DNA of 64,000 bases from Cupriavidus basilensis (GTDB taxonomy: Bacteria > Pseudomonadota > Gammaproteobacteria > Burkholderiales > Burkholderiaceae), in the NCBI RefSeq assembly GCF_008801925.2, contig NZ_CP062803.1:3596001-3660000 (forward strand), given 5' to 3'. Position 1 is the first letter of the stretch, and every line of letters starts with the position of its first letter. Positions 22,487 to 31,174 of this stretch are shown here, in pieces. A program made the position numbers and the translations under genes. The notes under the pieces were generated by a model that ran no database searches, was not told where the DNA came from, and saw nothing but the letters and a program-made list of their open reading frames with translations.

Positions 22487-23416
22487 ATGCGCTTTCCCCT
22501 TGTTTTCATCGACGGCGACCAAGGCACCACGGGGTTGCAAATCCACGAACGGCTGCGCGACCGGACCGACCTCAGGCTGTTCACGCTTGCCGCTGCGGAG
22601 CGCAAGGATCCGCGCCGTCGCGCAGAAGCCATCAACGCCTGCGACATCGCCATCCTCTGTTTGCCGGATGCCGCCGCGCGCGAGGCGGTGCACGCCATTG
22701 TGAATCCTGCCGTCAGGGTCATCGACGCAAGCTCCGCCCACCGCACACAGCCCGACTGGACATACGGTTTTCCGGAAATGACGCAGGGACAGGCTGAGCG
22801 CATTGCCAACGCACGTCGGGTCACCAATCCCGGTTGCTATCCGACCGGCGCCATTGGCTTGCTGCGTCCGCTGTTGCAAGCTGGGCTCATACCAGCGGAC
22901 TACCCTATCAGCATTCATGCGGTGTCGGGCTACTCCGGACGCGGTCGTGCCGGCGTGGAGGAACATGAGGGCCAGGGTGCCGCCAACGCGCTTTCATACC
23001 AGGTATATGGCCTGGAACTCGCGCACAAGCACACCCCGGAGATCCAGCAGCACGCCGGGCTCGCGCAGCGTCCCATCTTCATCCCTGCGTTGGGTGCGTT
23101 CCGCCAGGGCATCGTGCTGACGGTGCCCTTGGCGCTGCGGCTGCTGGCACCCGGCGTGGATGGCGCTACGTTACACGCATGCCTCGCACGCCACTACGCC
23201 GAGGCTGCCCACGTCCATGTCTTGCCGCTGCACGAATCGTGCGCCTTGAAACACCTGGATCCACAAGTGCTGAACGGCACGAACGACATGCGCTTGAGCG
23301 TATTTCCCAACATGGAACACGGGCACGTCCTGCTGTCCGCGGTGTTCGATAATCTTGGCAAAGGCGCATCCGGCGCTGCGGTTCAGAACCTGAACCTGAT
23401 GCTCACGCAGCAATAG
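22487..23416 (+). CDS. argC: N-acetyl-gamma-glutamyl-phosphate reductase, short form
   Basis: NADPH-dependent reduction of N-acetyl-glutamyl-5-phosphate to the semialdehyde, third step of arginine synthesis. At 309 residues it matches the shorter class 2 ArgC. Motifs are [10 protein letters not shown] at the nucleotide-binding N terminus, [12 protein letters not shown] with the catalytic Cys, SGYSGRGR, and HKHTPEI near the active-site His. No other arg gene is nearby and a LysR regulator diverges from it. In related bacteria a second, longer argC often exists elsewhere, so this copy may be conditional or serve another pathway. Confidence 0.92.
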   Translation: MRFPLVFIDGDQGTTGLQIHERLRDRTDLRLFTLAAAERKDPRRRAEAINACDIAILCLPDAAAREAVHAIVNPAVRVIDASSAHRTQPDWTYGFPEMTQGQAERIANARRVTNPGCYPTGAIGLLRPLLQAGLIPADYPISIHAVSGYSGRGRAGVEEHEGQGAANALSYQVYGLELAHKHTPEIQQHAGLAQRPIFIPALGAFRQGIVLTVPLALRLLAPGVDGATLHACLARHYAEAAHVHVLPLHESCALKHLDPQVLNGTNDMRLSVFPNMEHGHVLLSAVFDNLGKGASGAAVQNLNLMLTQQ

Positions 23417-23976
23417 TGGCCGATGGCTTGAGCTAACGTTCGGCCGCCCCATATGCCAACAATTGTTGGCCATTCTGGTCGCGGCCGCCGCCGGGTTCCT
23501 CGCCTCGATCCGCTTGCCGGGTTCGAGCAGCACCTGGTCCACGGATAGCACGCGTTGGGACATGACAGACTCCGGTTTCCTGATGGCGGTTCGGGAAGCC
23601 ACCGTGACCGGGTGCTTGCCCCACTCCCCCCTGCCTCACGCCGCGGCCGTCAGCACTATTTTGACGTTGCCATAGGCCATGTCGACCAGTCTGGATGATG
23701 AACTTGAACGCGCGAGTTTCCACCGGCTTGATGGTGCACGGCCACGCCAGGCGTCGGTACGCTGGCGTACCCGGTGATGCGAAGCTGGCCCACCAGGCAG
23801 CGCAAGTGCCAGCTCCAGCAGCCCCGGGACGCACATTTGACCAATGGGAACTTCCTGGGCTATGTTCTAGTGTCGGCGAAGAAGAGAGTCGTGGAAGCAC
23901 TTCAACGGAAACGGGGACCATGCGTCACGACGCTTGCGCCCTGCTATTTGCAACTGCACGGAGGACCGAGGCACCT
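23417..23976. other. Non-coding or decayed region after argC
   Basis: About 560 bases. Several broken frames occur on both strands but none shows a family I recognise. A 16-bp perfect palindrome lies at its left end. Confidence 0.35.
23455..23470. repeat. Perfect 16-bp palindrome
   Basis: GCCAACAATTGTTGGC is a perfect dyad 39 bp after the argC stop. It has no following T-run, so it may be a protein-binding site or a degenerate terminator. Confidence 0.5.
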
Positions 23977-24207
23977 ATGTCAAAGACCACCAAGAAGCAA
24001 TACCTGAAGGCACTCAACCGGCGCCTGAAGAAGGAATCGGCAGGCAGGTTCGATACGGAGTTTGTGTGCTATCCGGTCGGCTCAAAACCGAAGGACGCGA
24101 CTGGCGTGACAGCAAGTGCACCCGCCGATGCGCAGGTGCTCGCCGTCATGGATGCGGTCCAGGCTCGGGTGTTTGCCAAGTTCGAGGGCTCGGCAAAACA
24201 GGGATAG
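23977..24207 (+). CDS. Small basic hypothetical protein
   Basis: A 76-residue protein starting MSKTTKKQYLKALNRRLKKE, with a very basic N-terminal helix and a neutral C-terminal half (ADAQVLAVMDAVQARVFAKF). I do not recognise a family. The start at 23977 is chosen because GGAGG lies about 12 bases upstream; the frame is open to 23695 but the extra part looks non-coding. The basic helix could bind nucleic acid. It converges with the ribbon-helix-helix-like gene. Confidence 0.5.
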   Translation: MSKTTKKQYLKALNRRLKKESAGRFDTEFVCYPVGSKPKDATGVTASAPADAQVLAVMDAVQARVFAKFEGSAKQG

Positions 24208-24312
24208 GCCGATGCTTCGGCAACGGCAGGCCGCGCAGGCGCGCGACGAGCGCCTGGCGTGGCCCGAGGCGCTTTGTCCGCAACCGGAGCCCGCCGGCCC
24301 ACGGCGCGACGC

Positions 24313-24804
24313 TTAAGCCTTCGCGGGACGCCCGGTCTTGATGGCTTCGACTTTCGAGACCGCGGCCAGCAATTGCTTCGGCGAGCTTGCGGCAAGCAGC
24401 AGCAAGCCGGCGCGCAGGATCTCGCTCTTCTTGATTTGCACGCCCGCGTCCACGCACCGCTGCTTGAGCTCGGCGATTTTCGCGTAGTCGGACTTCGGCA
24501 TCGTGAAGCTGTCGCGCAGCACCTTTTCCTTCTTGGCGCCCTGCGCTTTTTTCGGCACGGCCACATCGGCGCGAGCTTCCACCTTCGATGGCTTGCTCTT
24601 CTGCGGTTTCGTCTCGGCCTTGGTCCCGGCCTTCGTTGCAACCTTGGTCTGCGCCTTCGTCGCAACCTTGGACACTGCCTTCTTGCTGCCCGAGACCCTT
24701 GGCGTCTTCTCCTTGGGGGCGGCTGCGCCGCTGTCGGCTACTTGCACGCTCGTCGGAAAATAGAAGACCTCGTTCGTCGGCGGCTTGATGATGGGTGAAT
24801 TCAC
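24313..24804 (-). CDS. Lys/Ala-rich protein with RHH-like C-terminal domain
   Basis: A 163-residue protein in two parts. Residues about 28-90 are Lys/Ala/Thr-rich with repeated KxATKAxTK units, like the tails of histone-H1-like proteins. The C-terminal part (VLRDSFTMPKSDYAKIAELK, then VQIKKSEILRAGLLLLA) resembles ribbon-helix-helix DNA-binding proteins found widely in Burkholderiales. The GTG start at 24804 is chosen because GAGAG lies about 8 bases upstream. A 22-bp near-palindrome sits 26 bp upstream of the start, suggesting autoregulation. Probably a nucleoid-associated or regulatory DNA-binding protein; the exact role is unknown. Confidence 0.7.
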   Translation of the reverse strand: MNSPIIKPPTNEVFYFPTSVQVADSGAAAPKEKTPRVSGSKKAVSKVATKAQTKVATKAGTKAETKPQKSKPSKVEARADVAVPKKAQGAKKEKVLRDSFTMPKSDYAKIAELKQRCVDAGVQIKKSEILRAGLLLLAASSPKQLLAAVSKVEAIKTGRPAKA

Positions 24805-24829
24805 GGCAACTCTCAAAATCAAAAACAGG

Positions 24830-24851
24830 CTAAACAGTATATACCGTTTAG
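24830..24851. promoter_or_regulatory. 22-bp near-perfect palindrome, candidate operator
   Basis: CTAAACAGTATATACCGTTTAG is a dyad with a single mismatched pair, 26 bp upstream of the RHH-like gene. Position and symmetry suggest an operator overlapping the promoter. Confidence 0.55.
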
Positions 24852-24908
24852 CGACGGGTATCAGGTGGCCCCCGCTTCCGCCACCGTCGCCCGTGAGGGT
24901 CGCCTCGG

Positions 24909-25595
24909 TTACTTGCTAGTGGCGTCGACAGGGATCCCGGCGTTGCTGCCGGCCGCGCCGCCTCGCGCGGGCCGGCGCACGGCTCTCACCTTCCCGCTGT
25001 CGCCGCCTCCGCAGAAGAACTGGTCGCCGCCATTGGATTCGAGCCCCGACACGCCGACGCCGCCTGGCATCTCGATGCTCTCCAGGACCTTTCCCGTTTG
25101 GGGATCGACCTTGCGCAACTCGCTCTGCTCGCCTTCCCAGGTGCCGTGCCAGAGCTCTCCTTCGACCCATGTGACCCCGGTGACGAAGCGATTGGACTCG
25201 ATGGTGCGAAGAATCTCCCCGGTCTGGGGATCGACCTGATGGATCTTGCGCTCCCGGTACTGCCCCACCCAGAGCGTGCCTTCGGCCCATGCGAGTCCCG
25301 AGTCGTTGCCGCCGCCGGGCGCCGGAATCGTGGCGACCACGCGGCCGGTCTGCGGATCGATCTTCTGGATGCGATCCTCGGCAATCTGGAACAGGTGCTG
25401 GCCGTCGAAGGCGGTTCCCGCGTGTGAGGCGACATCCATCGCGCGCAGCGTCTTCCCGCTCGCCGGGTCCAGCGCGATCAGCTTGTCGCCGGTGGCAAAC
25501 CAGACTTGCTGGCCGTCATAGGTAACCCCATGCACGCTGTCGACACCCGGAAAGGGACCATACTCACGGATGATTTCGGCCGCTGATCGTTTCAT
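24909..25595 (-). CDS. Small beta-propeller protein, glutamine cyclotransferase/YncE-like
   Basis: A 228-residue protein built of repeated blades of about 45 residues with the pattern IDPQTGKVL: ALDPASGKTL, KIDPQTGRVV, QVDPQTGEIL, KVDPQTGKVL. This is the YVTN/glutamine-cyclotransferase-type propeller. No signal peptide is visible, so it is probably cytoplasmic. The start at 25595 (MKRSAAEIIREYGPFPG) has GAGGATGGA upstream. The function is unknown in bacteria; the last 20 residues look unstructured. It is 63 bp downstream of the HTH regulator on the same strand and may be cotranscribed. Confidence 0.7.
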   Translation of the reverse strand: MKRSAAEIIREYGPFPGVDSVHGVTYDGQQVWFATGDKLIALDPASGKTLRAMDVASHAGTAFDGQHLFQIAEDRIQKIDPQTGRVVATIPAPGGGNDSGLAWAEGTLWVGQYRERKIHQVDPQTGEILRTIESNRFVTGVTWVEGELWHGTWEGEQSELRKVDPQTGKVLESIEMPGGVGVSGLESNGGDQFFCGGGDSGKVRAVRRPARGGAAGSNAGIPVDATSK

Positions 25596-25658
25596 GTTTC
25601 CATCCTCATGACGCTGCAGTGAAGGGCAATCGATGAAGGGCAATCGATGCAGTGCATT

Positions 25659-26879
25659 CTAGTCACCCGGCAGTGGCGCGGGGAGTAACAAGGTCGTCGC
25701 GAATCCAGGCACGGGCGGCGTCAGCCAGCGGCGCGCGCGCCCGCGGCCAAACGACTGCACCTTGCCTGCTGCCGCAAGCGCGTCGAGTGCGCGCTGCACG
25801 GTGCGCTGGCTGGCGCCAAGGGCCACTGCCAGGGCCGAGCTAGACCATGACTCACCGTCCGCAACGACAGCGAGCACCGCCGCGTGCGCCTCGTCGACGG
25901 GCCTCGCCAGCACGACAACCTCGCGGGCGACGTGCGGCACCAGCGCAAACCCGCGCCGGGTCGCGCCCACGCCGGCCAGCGGCCCAAGCAAGGTGCGAAG
26001 CCGCCCGATTTCAACGCGTAGCCGCGCGCGATGCGACGCATCGGCGTGCCGGGCACGGAATGCCCGCGCAATCAGCGCGTCCCTCGGCACGTCCGCAGGC
26101 CACGCTTCGGCCAGCGCGCGTGCGAGCGCGAACAGCACCGGACGCCTCGCCAGCGAGACCACCGTGCCCGCCTCACGCACGGCATGACGGCACGCGTCCA
26201 CAACCAGCGCCTTGGATGCCAGCAACGCTTCCACCTCATCGAGCAGCAGGAACCGCTCTTGGCCACGCGCAATCAGGCGCGCCGCGGGCGTTTGCAGGAC
26301 GAGGAATGCGCTCTGGACCTCCGCCGTCAGCGCAGGGATGCCGGCGTGGCGCGCGGCGTGCTCAGCCCGGGCAAGCGCGGCGCGTGCCGCCTTTGTGCGC
26401 AGGCGCCGCAGCGCGATCCCCGCAACGACCAGCGCATGGACGGCGCTGGACGCGGGCGGAAAGGGCGCGGGGTCGAGCTGGGCCAGCGTCAGCTCGGCCT
26501 CGTCGAGGCGCCCGATCAGCAGGAGGCGCCTGGCTTCGAGAAACCGCGCGTGCGCGGCGTTCACCGGGTCGCCGTGCGCCTCCAGGGTGGCGCGCGCTGC
26601 GTCGAGCGCCTTCGCCGGCCAGCTCAGGTCGCGCGAGGCCAGCGCGATCTCGGCCTCGGCGACGACGCACCGCGCGCGGGCCACGGCCTCTTTCGGGCCG
26701 AAGGCGCGCGCCGCGCTTCGCACCAGCGCCTTCGCGCGCACGAGATCGCCAAGCTGCGCCATCGCGATGCCACGCAGCGCAAGCGCTGGCGCGTCGTCGC
26801 GCAAGGCGACCCGGTTCAGCGCACCAAGCGGGTCACCCGCCGCGAGCGCGCGCGCCGCGGCCGTGATCAGCGAATCCAT
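25659..26879 (-). CDS. HTH-containing regulator with helical repeat domain
   Basis: A 406-residue Ala/Arg-rich protein. The first two thirds are alpha-helical repeats resembling TPR (for example LALRGIAMAQLGDLVRAKAL). The C-terminal part has a helix-turn-helix (SSSALAVALGASQRTVQRAL, then LDALAAAGKVQSFGRGRARR). It diverges from the DUF899 gene with a 137-bp gap and so probably regulates it. I recognise the architecture, but no named family or signal. Confidence 0.7.
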   Translation of the reverse strand: MDSLITAAARALAAGDPLGALNRVALRDDAPALALRGIAMAQLGDLVRAKALVRSAARAFGPKEAVARARCVVAEAEIALASRDLSWPAKALDAARATLEAHGDPVNAAHARFLEARRLLLIGRLDEAELTLAQLDPAPFPPASSAVHALVVAGIALRRLRTKAARAALARAEHAARHAGIPALTAEVQSAFLVLQTPAARLIARGQERFLLLDEVEALLASKALVVDACRHAVREAGTVVSLARRPVLFALARALAEAWPADVPRDALIARAFRARHADASHRARLRVEIGRLRTLLGPLAGVGATRRGFALVPHVAREVVVLARPVDEAHAAVLAVVADGESWSSSALAVALGASQRTVQRALDALAAAGKVQSFGRGRARRWLTPPVPGFATTLLLPAPLPGD

Positions 26880-27016
26880 CTGAATCCCAATCGCGCCACA
26901 CTTGTCACTCCCGCCGTTCGGATGCCCGGCACTAATCTATCACGACCACCAACCCGCACATCGTCCCTGGTAGCTGGTACTGAGCGAACGACGATGGACA
27001 CCCAACGGAGGAAAGC

Positions 27017-27784
27017 ATGATGACGCAACACATCACCGCGACACGCGAAGAGTGGCTGGCAGCGCGGCTCGCGCTGCTCGAGGCGGAAAAGGACCTGACG
27101 CGGCGCAGCGACGAGCTCGCGCGGCGACGCCAGGCGCTGCCATGGGTCCGGGTCGACAAGGCGTACCGGTTCGAGACCGACGAAGGCAGCGCCTCGCTGG
27201 CAGACCTCTTCCGGGGGCGCTCGCAGCTCCTCATCTACCACTTCATGTTCGGGCCCGACTACACAGCGGGGTGCCCATCCTGCTCGTCGATCGCGGACGG
27301 GTTCGACGGCGTCGTGGTTCACCTGGCAAACCACGACGTCACGCTTGCGGCGGTGTCGCGCGCACCGCTGGCGAAACTGCAGGCGTACAAGCAGCGGATG
27401 GGCTGGACGTTTCCCTGGGCGTCCTCGCTCGGCAGCGACTTCAACTTCGATGCCAACGTCTCCTTCACCGAGGCGCAACAGCGCGACGGGTTCGTCGAAT
27501 ACAACTACAAGCGCGGCGGCCACGCGATGGACGCCACACCGGCCCCGGAACCCGTCGCCCGGTTCGCAGCCACATGCGGCACCGACGCAGCCACGTACTC
27601 GCGCGATCGGCCGGGCCTGAGCGCATTCGTGCTTGAGGATGGCGTGGTCTATCACACCTACTCCGCCTATGCGCGCGGGGTGGACGGCCTTTGGGGCATG
27701 TACCAATGGCTCGACCGCGCCCCCAAGGGACGCAACGAGACGGGCATCTGGTGGCGCCGCCACGACGAGTACGGCGAGCGCTGA
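27017..27784 (+). CDS. DUF899 thioredoxin-like protein
   Basis: A 255-residue cytoplasmic protein of the DUF899 family, which has a thioredoxin fold but uncharacterised activity. A CPSC motif lies at residues about 86-89 (AGCPSCSSIADGFDG), as in the family's presumed redox or metal site. The N terminus REEWLAARLALLEAEKDLTR and the C-terminal WLDRAPKGRNE are also characteristic. GGAGGAAAGC precedes the ATG pair at 27017/27020. A DUF2182 membrane protein starts 9 bp after the stop, so the two are an operon. Confidence 0.88.
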   Translation: MMTQHITATREEWLAARLALLEAEKDLTRRSDELARRRQALPWVRVDKAYRFETDEGSASLADLFRGRSQLLIYHFMFGPDYTAGCPSCSSIADGFDGVVVHLANHDVTLAAVSRAPLAKLQAYKQRMGWTFPWASSLGSDFNFDANVSFTEAQQRDGFVEYNYKRGGHAMDATPAPEPVARFAATCGTDAATYSRDRPGLSAFVLEDGVVYHTYSAYARGVDGLWGMYQWLDRAPKGRNETGIWWRRHDEYGER

Positions 27785-27792
27785 GCCAGGCC

Positions 27793-28629
27793 ATGGGCAA
27801 CGCAGGCGCCGCCGAGGGAGCGCAGGCGCAACGAAGCATGGTCTCCGGGCGAGCCTTCCTGGGCACGTCGGCGCTGCTCTTCTTGGCCTGCACGGCGGTG
27901 ACGATCGCCTGGTCCGCGTCCATGTCAGCGATGGGCGCGATGCCGATGCCCGGCGGCTGGACGATGTCGATGGCGTGGATGCGGATGTGCGGGCAGACGT
28001 GGCCCGGCGTTGCGGCGTCATTCCTCGGCATGTGGGTCGTGATGATGGCAGCGATGATGCTGCCATCCCTGATGCCCATGCTGTGGCACTACCGCCAGGC
28101 AGTCGGCACAACAGGCCGGACGCACCTGGGCTGGCTGACCGCGCTGGTGGGCGTGGGGTACTTGTTCGTGTGGGCCGTGCTCGGCATAGCCACCTTTGCG
28201 CTGGGCGCCGCGCTGGCGGCGCTCGAGATGCGGCTGCCGGCGCTGGCGCGCGCGGTTCCGGTCGTGGCTGGTGCGGTGGTCCTGAGCGCCGGCGCACTCC
28301 AGTTCACCGCCTGGAAGGCGCACCACCTTGCCTGCTGCCGGGAGATGCCTGGGCACGGATGCGGGCGGCGGGGGGACGCCGGTGCGGCGCGGGGGAATGG
28401 GCTGCAATTCGGCCTGCGATTCGGCCTGACCCTCGGCCTGCACTGCGTTTGCAGCTGTGCGGGCCTGATGGCAATTCTCCTTGTCATCGGGGTCATGGAC
28501 CTGCGCGCGATGGCTGCCGTGACGGCAGCCATCACCGTCGAGCGTCTCGCACCGTCCGGCGAGTGCGCCGCGCGCGCCATCGGCGCCGTCATCATTGGGG
28601 CAGGGTTGATCCTGATCGCGCTGGCGTGA
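27793..28629 (+). CDS. DUF2182 integral membrane protein
   Basis: A 278-residue multi-pass membrane protein with about seven hydrophobic segments. It has the family's Met-rich first loop (SAMGAMPMPGGWTMSMAWM) and MWVVMMAAMMLPS, followed by WKAHHLACCREMPG with adjacent His and Cys. These clusters fit the annotation of the family as a predicted metal-binding membrane protein, probably for copper or another soft metal. The start at 27793 is 9 bp after the DUF899 stop; a longer frame overlaps DUF899 and is less likely. It probably works with DUF899 in metal or redox homeostasis (inference). Confidence 0.85.
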   Translation: MGNAGAAEGAQAQRSMVSGRAFLGTSALLFLACTAVTIAWSASMSAMGAMPMPGGWTMSMAWMRMCGQTWPGVAASFLGMWVVMMAAMMLPSLMPMLWHYRQAVGTTGRTHLGWLTALVGVGYLFVWAVLGIATFALGAALAALEMRLPALARAVPVVAGAVVLSAGALQFTAWKAHHLACCREMPGHGCGRRGDAGAARGNGLQFGLRFGLTLGLHCVCSCAGLMAILLVIGVMDLRAMAAVTAAITVERLAPSGECAARAIGAVIIGAGLILIALA

Positions 28630-28698
28630 GCACCATGTTCAAGGGCACCCCAATGCCGTGCCTCAGCGCGCAGCCCGCGGAACCAAGGATGAACAACA

Positions 28699-28953
<255 letters not shown>

Positions 28954-28964
28954 CTACCGCACGG

Positions 28965-28991
28965 GTGCGTGAGGTGCGTGAGGTGCGTGAG
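28965..28991. repeat. 9-bp tandem repeat (GTGCGTGAG), 3 perfect copies
   Basis: Three identical consecutive 9-bp units just outside the left end of the insertion sequence, beyond the aldo/keto reductase relic. Confidence 0.9.
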
Positions 28992-29011
28992 CCAGGTTAC
29001 GTCAGCTACAC

Positions 29012-29028
29012 AGTCGGTCCTGCAAAAT
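29012..29028. repeat. Left terminal inverted repeat of the IS
   Basis: AGTCGGTCCTGCAAAAT; matches the right end at 15 of 17 positions. Confidence 0.75.
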
Positions 29029-29073
29029 TGGCTTGAGCTGCAAAAGAGGTGATAAAGGGCGGCACCGGCAGTT

Positions 29074-30555
29074 TCAGTCCCGCAGCTTCGGCAGGGCGAG
29101 CTGGCCGACGGGCACAACGGTTCGGCCAAGCAAGCGCAGCAGCAGGAAAACAAAAAATACCGCCGACAGTCCCAGGCGGACGATGGCCCGCAGCAGCCAG
29201 CGCAGATTGAAGCCAGCAGCACAAAGGATCGGATGCAGTGCGTCACCAGCTTCGCCCTTGAGCCAGTTGCGCCGTAGTCCGTGATCCGCCTTGACGTGCC
29301 CGATAACGGGTTCGACAGCCTGGCGCCGCTTGAGCATTCTGCGCTGGACTTGGTTCATCGTCTTGATTCGCCCGCGATGCACGATCTTCACCGGAGCCAC
29401 CTCGGCATCCACGCCGCGATATCCCAGATCGACGATAGCCGTGTTGGGTTTCGGGGCGCCGGGCAGCTCCTGCAGCAGGATGGTGGTCTGCTCGAGCTGG
29501 GCATGCAGTGTGTGGCCGTCGTAGGGATTGCCGGGGAAGCTGCGTGCACCGACGATCAGGCCTTGGCTCGCAGTAACTGCCAGGCTGACCTTGACGCCGA
29601 ACTCATACGGCTGGCGCGCCTTGCCCTTCGAGATGCACTCGACTTCCGGGGCGTGCAAGGCATAGAGCTTGTTCTTGTCCTTCGGACGTTGCCGACAGAT
29701 TCGCCACGCCCGCTCGATCCATGGCTGCATCGTGGCTTGCATGGCGTCCGATGTCCCGGACAACTTGCGCTCGATATCCCGCAGGATCCGGCCGAGAATG
29801 GTGCGCTGGCGTTTGAGCACTCGACGCAGTCGCTTGAACTGTTTGGCGTGCGCGTATCCGCCCGCACTGCGGCGCAGCTTCTTGCCCTCGCGCTCGAAAG
29901 TCTGCTTGAGGTTCAGGCCTGCACGCTTGGCCAGGCGGACCAGTTTGGCACGCGCCACATCCAGCAATCGACTGTCGGTCGGATAGGCGATGGCCTTCTC
30001 CTGGACCGTGGTGTCGACGATCACACACTCGAACTCAGCCGGCTTGATCGCGCCCATCTGCACGGCAGCGGCAATCGTGGTCGCCAGCAACTCCTCGACG
30101 CCGGCCTCGCCCAATGCCTGCCGGAAGCGCACCAGATTGGTCGGGTCACATGGCAGACGGGGCTCGAAGTATTCCTGGCCGCTGAAATATTGGTAGTAGA
30201 CGTCTTGCGCCCACCGCTCGCACACCGACTCGTCACTCTCGTTGTATGCATGCTTGAGGTACAGCAGTGCGACCATCAGACGGATCGGCAACCGCGGCCG
30301 ACCCGCGGCACTGATACCGGCACCCGCCACCGCCAGGGTCGGGCCGAACAGATCCTCGCCCACCTCCAACTGTCCGTCTCGCGCCTGGCGTGCGAACACT
30401 GGCGCCAACGTCGCCTCGATCTGCGGCCACGGCATACGCATGGCCAGAACCGCCAGCGGATGGCGCAGGTCGATCATGGCGTCAAGGCGGCTACGGAAAA
30501 AGTCGGGCGTGCTCATCGGCAAGTCGAAAACTCCCAGAAAGGGGATCAGATTCAT
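29074..30555 (-). CDS. DDE transposase, IS5 family type
   Basis: A 493-residue transposase. An N-terminal DUF772-like domain (IRLMVALLYLKHAYNESDES, VYYQYFSGQEYF) is followed by the DDE nuclease: first Asp in CVIVDTTVQEKAIAYPTD, second Asp in AIVDLGYRGVD, Glu in VEPVIGHVKADHGLRR. The C terminus has the usual hydrophobic end (NLRWLLRAI). It is full length without frameshift. An internal start at 30516 (MSTPDFFRSR) is possible and looks more natural than MNLIPFLG. Confidence 0.93.
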   Translation of the reverse strand: MNLIPFLGVFDLPMSTPDFFRSRLDAMIDLRHPLAVLAMRMPWPQIEATLAPVFARQARDGQLEVGEDLFGPTLAVAGAGISAAGRPRLPIRLMVALLYLKHAYNESDESVCERWAQDVYYQYFSGQEYFEPRLPCDPTNLVRFRQALGEAGVEELLATTIAAAVQMGAIKPAEFECVIVDTTVQEKAIAYPTDSRLLDVARAKLVRLAKRAGLNLKQTFEREGKKLRRSAGGYAHAKQFKRLRRVLKRQRTILGRILRDIERKLSGTSDAMQATMQPWIERAWRICRQRPKDKNKLYALHAPEVECISKGKARQPYEFGVKVSLAVTASQGLIVGARSFPGNPYDGHTLHAQLEQTTILLQELPGAPKPNTAIVDLGYRGVDAEVAPVKIVHRGRIKTMNQVQRRMLKRRQAVEPVIGHVKADHGLRRNWLKGEAGDALHPILCAAGFNLRWLLRAIVRLGLSAVFFVFLLLRLLGRTVVPVGQLALPKLRD

Positions 30556-30621
30556 ATTCCTTCTGGGAGTTCTCCATCACCCCAATTCTCGCCATGGCCT
30601 TGCCACGCTTGGCTTCGTAAC

Positions 30622-30638
30622 ATTCTGCAGGACGGACT
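30622..30638. repeat. Right terminal inverted repeat of the IS
   Basis: ATTCTGCAGGACGGACT, the inverted counterpart of 29012-29028 with two mismatches. Confidence 0.75.
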
Positions 30639-30691
30639 ACACACGGGGGCGAATATAATGCCAGGTTAGCTCTCCTGCCCCGCATCCACCC

Positions 30692-31060
30692 ATGAAGAAC
30701 GCCGCATTGTTGACCTTGGCGCTGGCCTTGCACGCCACCGCGCAGGCCGCCGGTGACGCGCAGGCCGGCAAGGCGGTATTCGCCTCGAAGTGCGCGTCCT
30801 GCCACAGCGTCGGGCCCTCGGCGCGCGCCGCCTTTGGCCCCCAGCTCAACGGGATCTTCGGCAGGGTCGCCGGCAGCACGACCGACTACAAGTACTCTCC
30901 CGAGATGAAGCAATCGGGCGTGGTGTGGTCCGAGAAAACCTTGAGTGCGTTTATCCAGTCGCCCAGCAAGGTTGTGCCCGGCACCAGGATGCGCTTCTGG
31001 GGGATCAGCAACGAGCGGCAGATCGCGGACCTGCTGGCCTACCTGCATGCGTACCAGTAG
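30692..31060 (+). CDS. Class I cytochrome c, periplasmic
   Basis: A 122-residue exported monohaem cytochrome. The signal peptide ends near AQA-AG (residue 19-20), the haem attachment motif CASCH is at 34-38, and the axial Met is probably 100 (GTRMRFWG). The arrangement resembles mitochondrial-type cytochrome c2 proteins (FGPQLNGIFGRVAG, YSPEMKQSG). It probably carries electrons between periplasmic dehydrogenases and an oxidase. The insertion sequence ends 54 bp upstream, so native promoter sequence may have been displaced. Confidence 0.92.
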   Translation: MKNAALLTLALALHATAQAAGDAQAGKAVFASKCASCHSVGPSARAAFGPQLNGIFGRVAGSTTDYKYSPEMKQSGVVWSEKTLSAFIQSPSKVVPGTRMRFWGISNERQIADLLAYLHAYQ

Positions 31061-31063
31061 CGA

Positions 31064-31090
31064 GCACTACAAGCACTACAAGAACTACAG
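31064..31090. repeat. 9-bp tandem repeat (GCACTACAA), 3 copies
   Basis: Two perfect copies and one with two changes (GAACTACAG), starting 4 bp after the cytochrome c stop. Confidence 0.85.
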
Positions 31091-31174
31091 AAAGAATCAA
31101 ACGCTCCGTAACCGATAGAATAGGTGCCGGCGCCACATGGCATGGCGCCCCCACAGATCTGATCCGGAGTTGGC

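Larger units (their letters stand above)
29012..30638 (-). mobile_element. IS5-type insertion sequence, 1.63 kb, complete
   Basis: Terminal inverted repeats of 17 bp flank one transposase gene: AGTCGGTCCTGCAAAAT at the left end (29012-29028), and the complement of AGTCCGTCCTGCAGAAT at the right end (30622-30638), 15 of 17 matching. ACAC is found on both outer sides (29008-29011 and 30639-30642), consistent with a 4-bp target duplication. With intact ends and ORF it may be mobile. The right end is 54 bp upstream of the cytochrome c gene. Confidence 0.8.

Noticed and set aside
23433..23921. 162-codon minus-strand frame after argC
   Set aside because: No motif, no ribosome-binding site, several competing frames; the region looks decayed.
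26867..28297. 476-codon minus-strand frame across DUF899/DUF2182
   Set aside because: Arg/Pro/Ala-rich shadow; two well-supported genes occupy the plus strand.
29281..30669. 462-codon frame antisense to the transposase
   Set aside because: Shadow of the IS5-type transposase.
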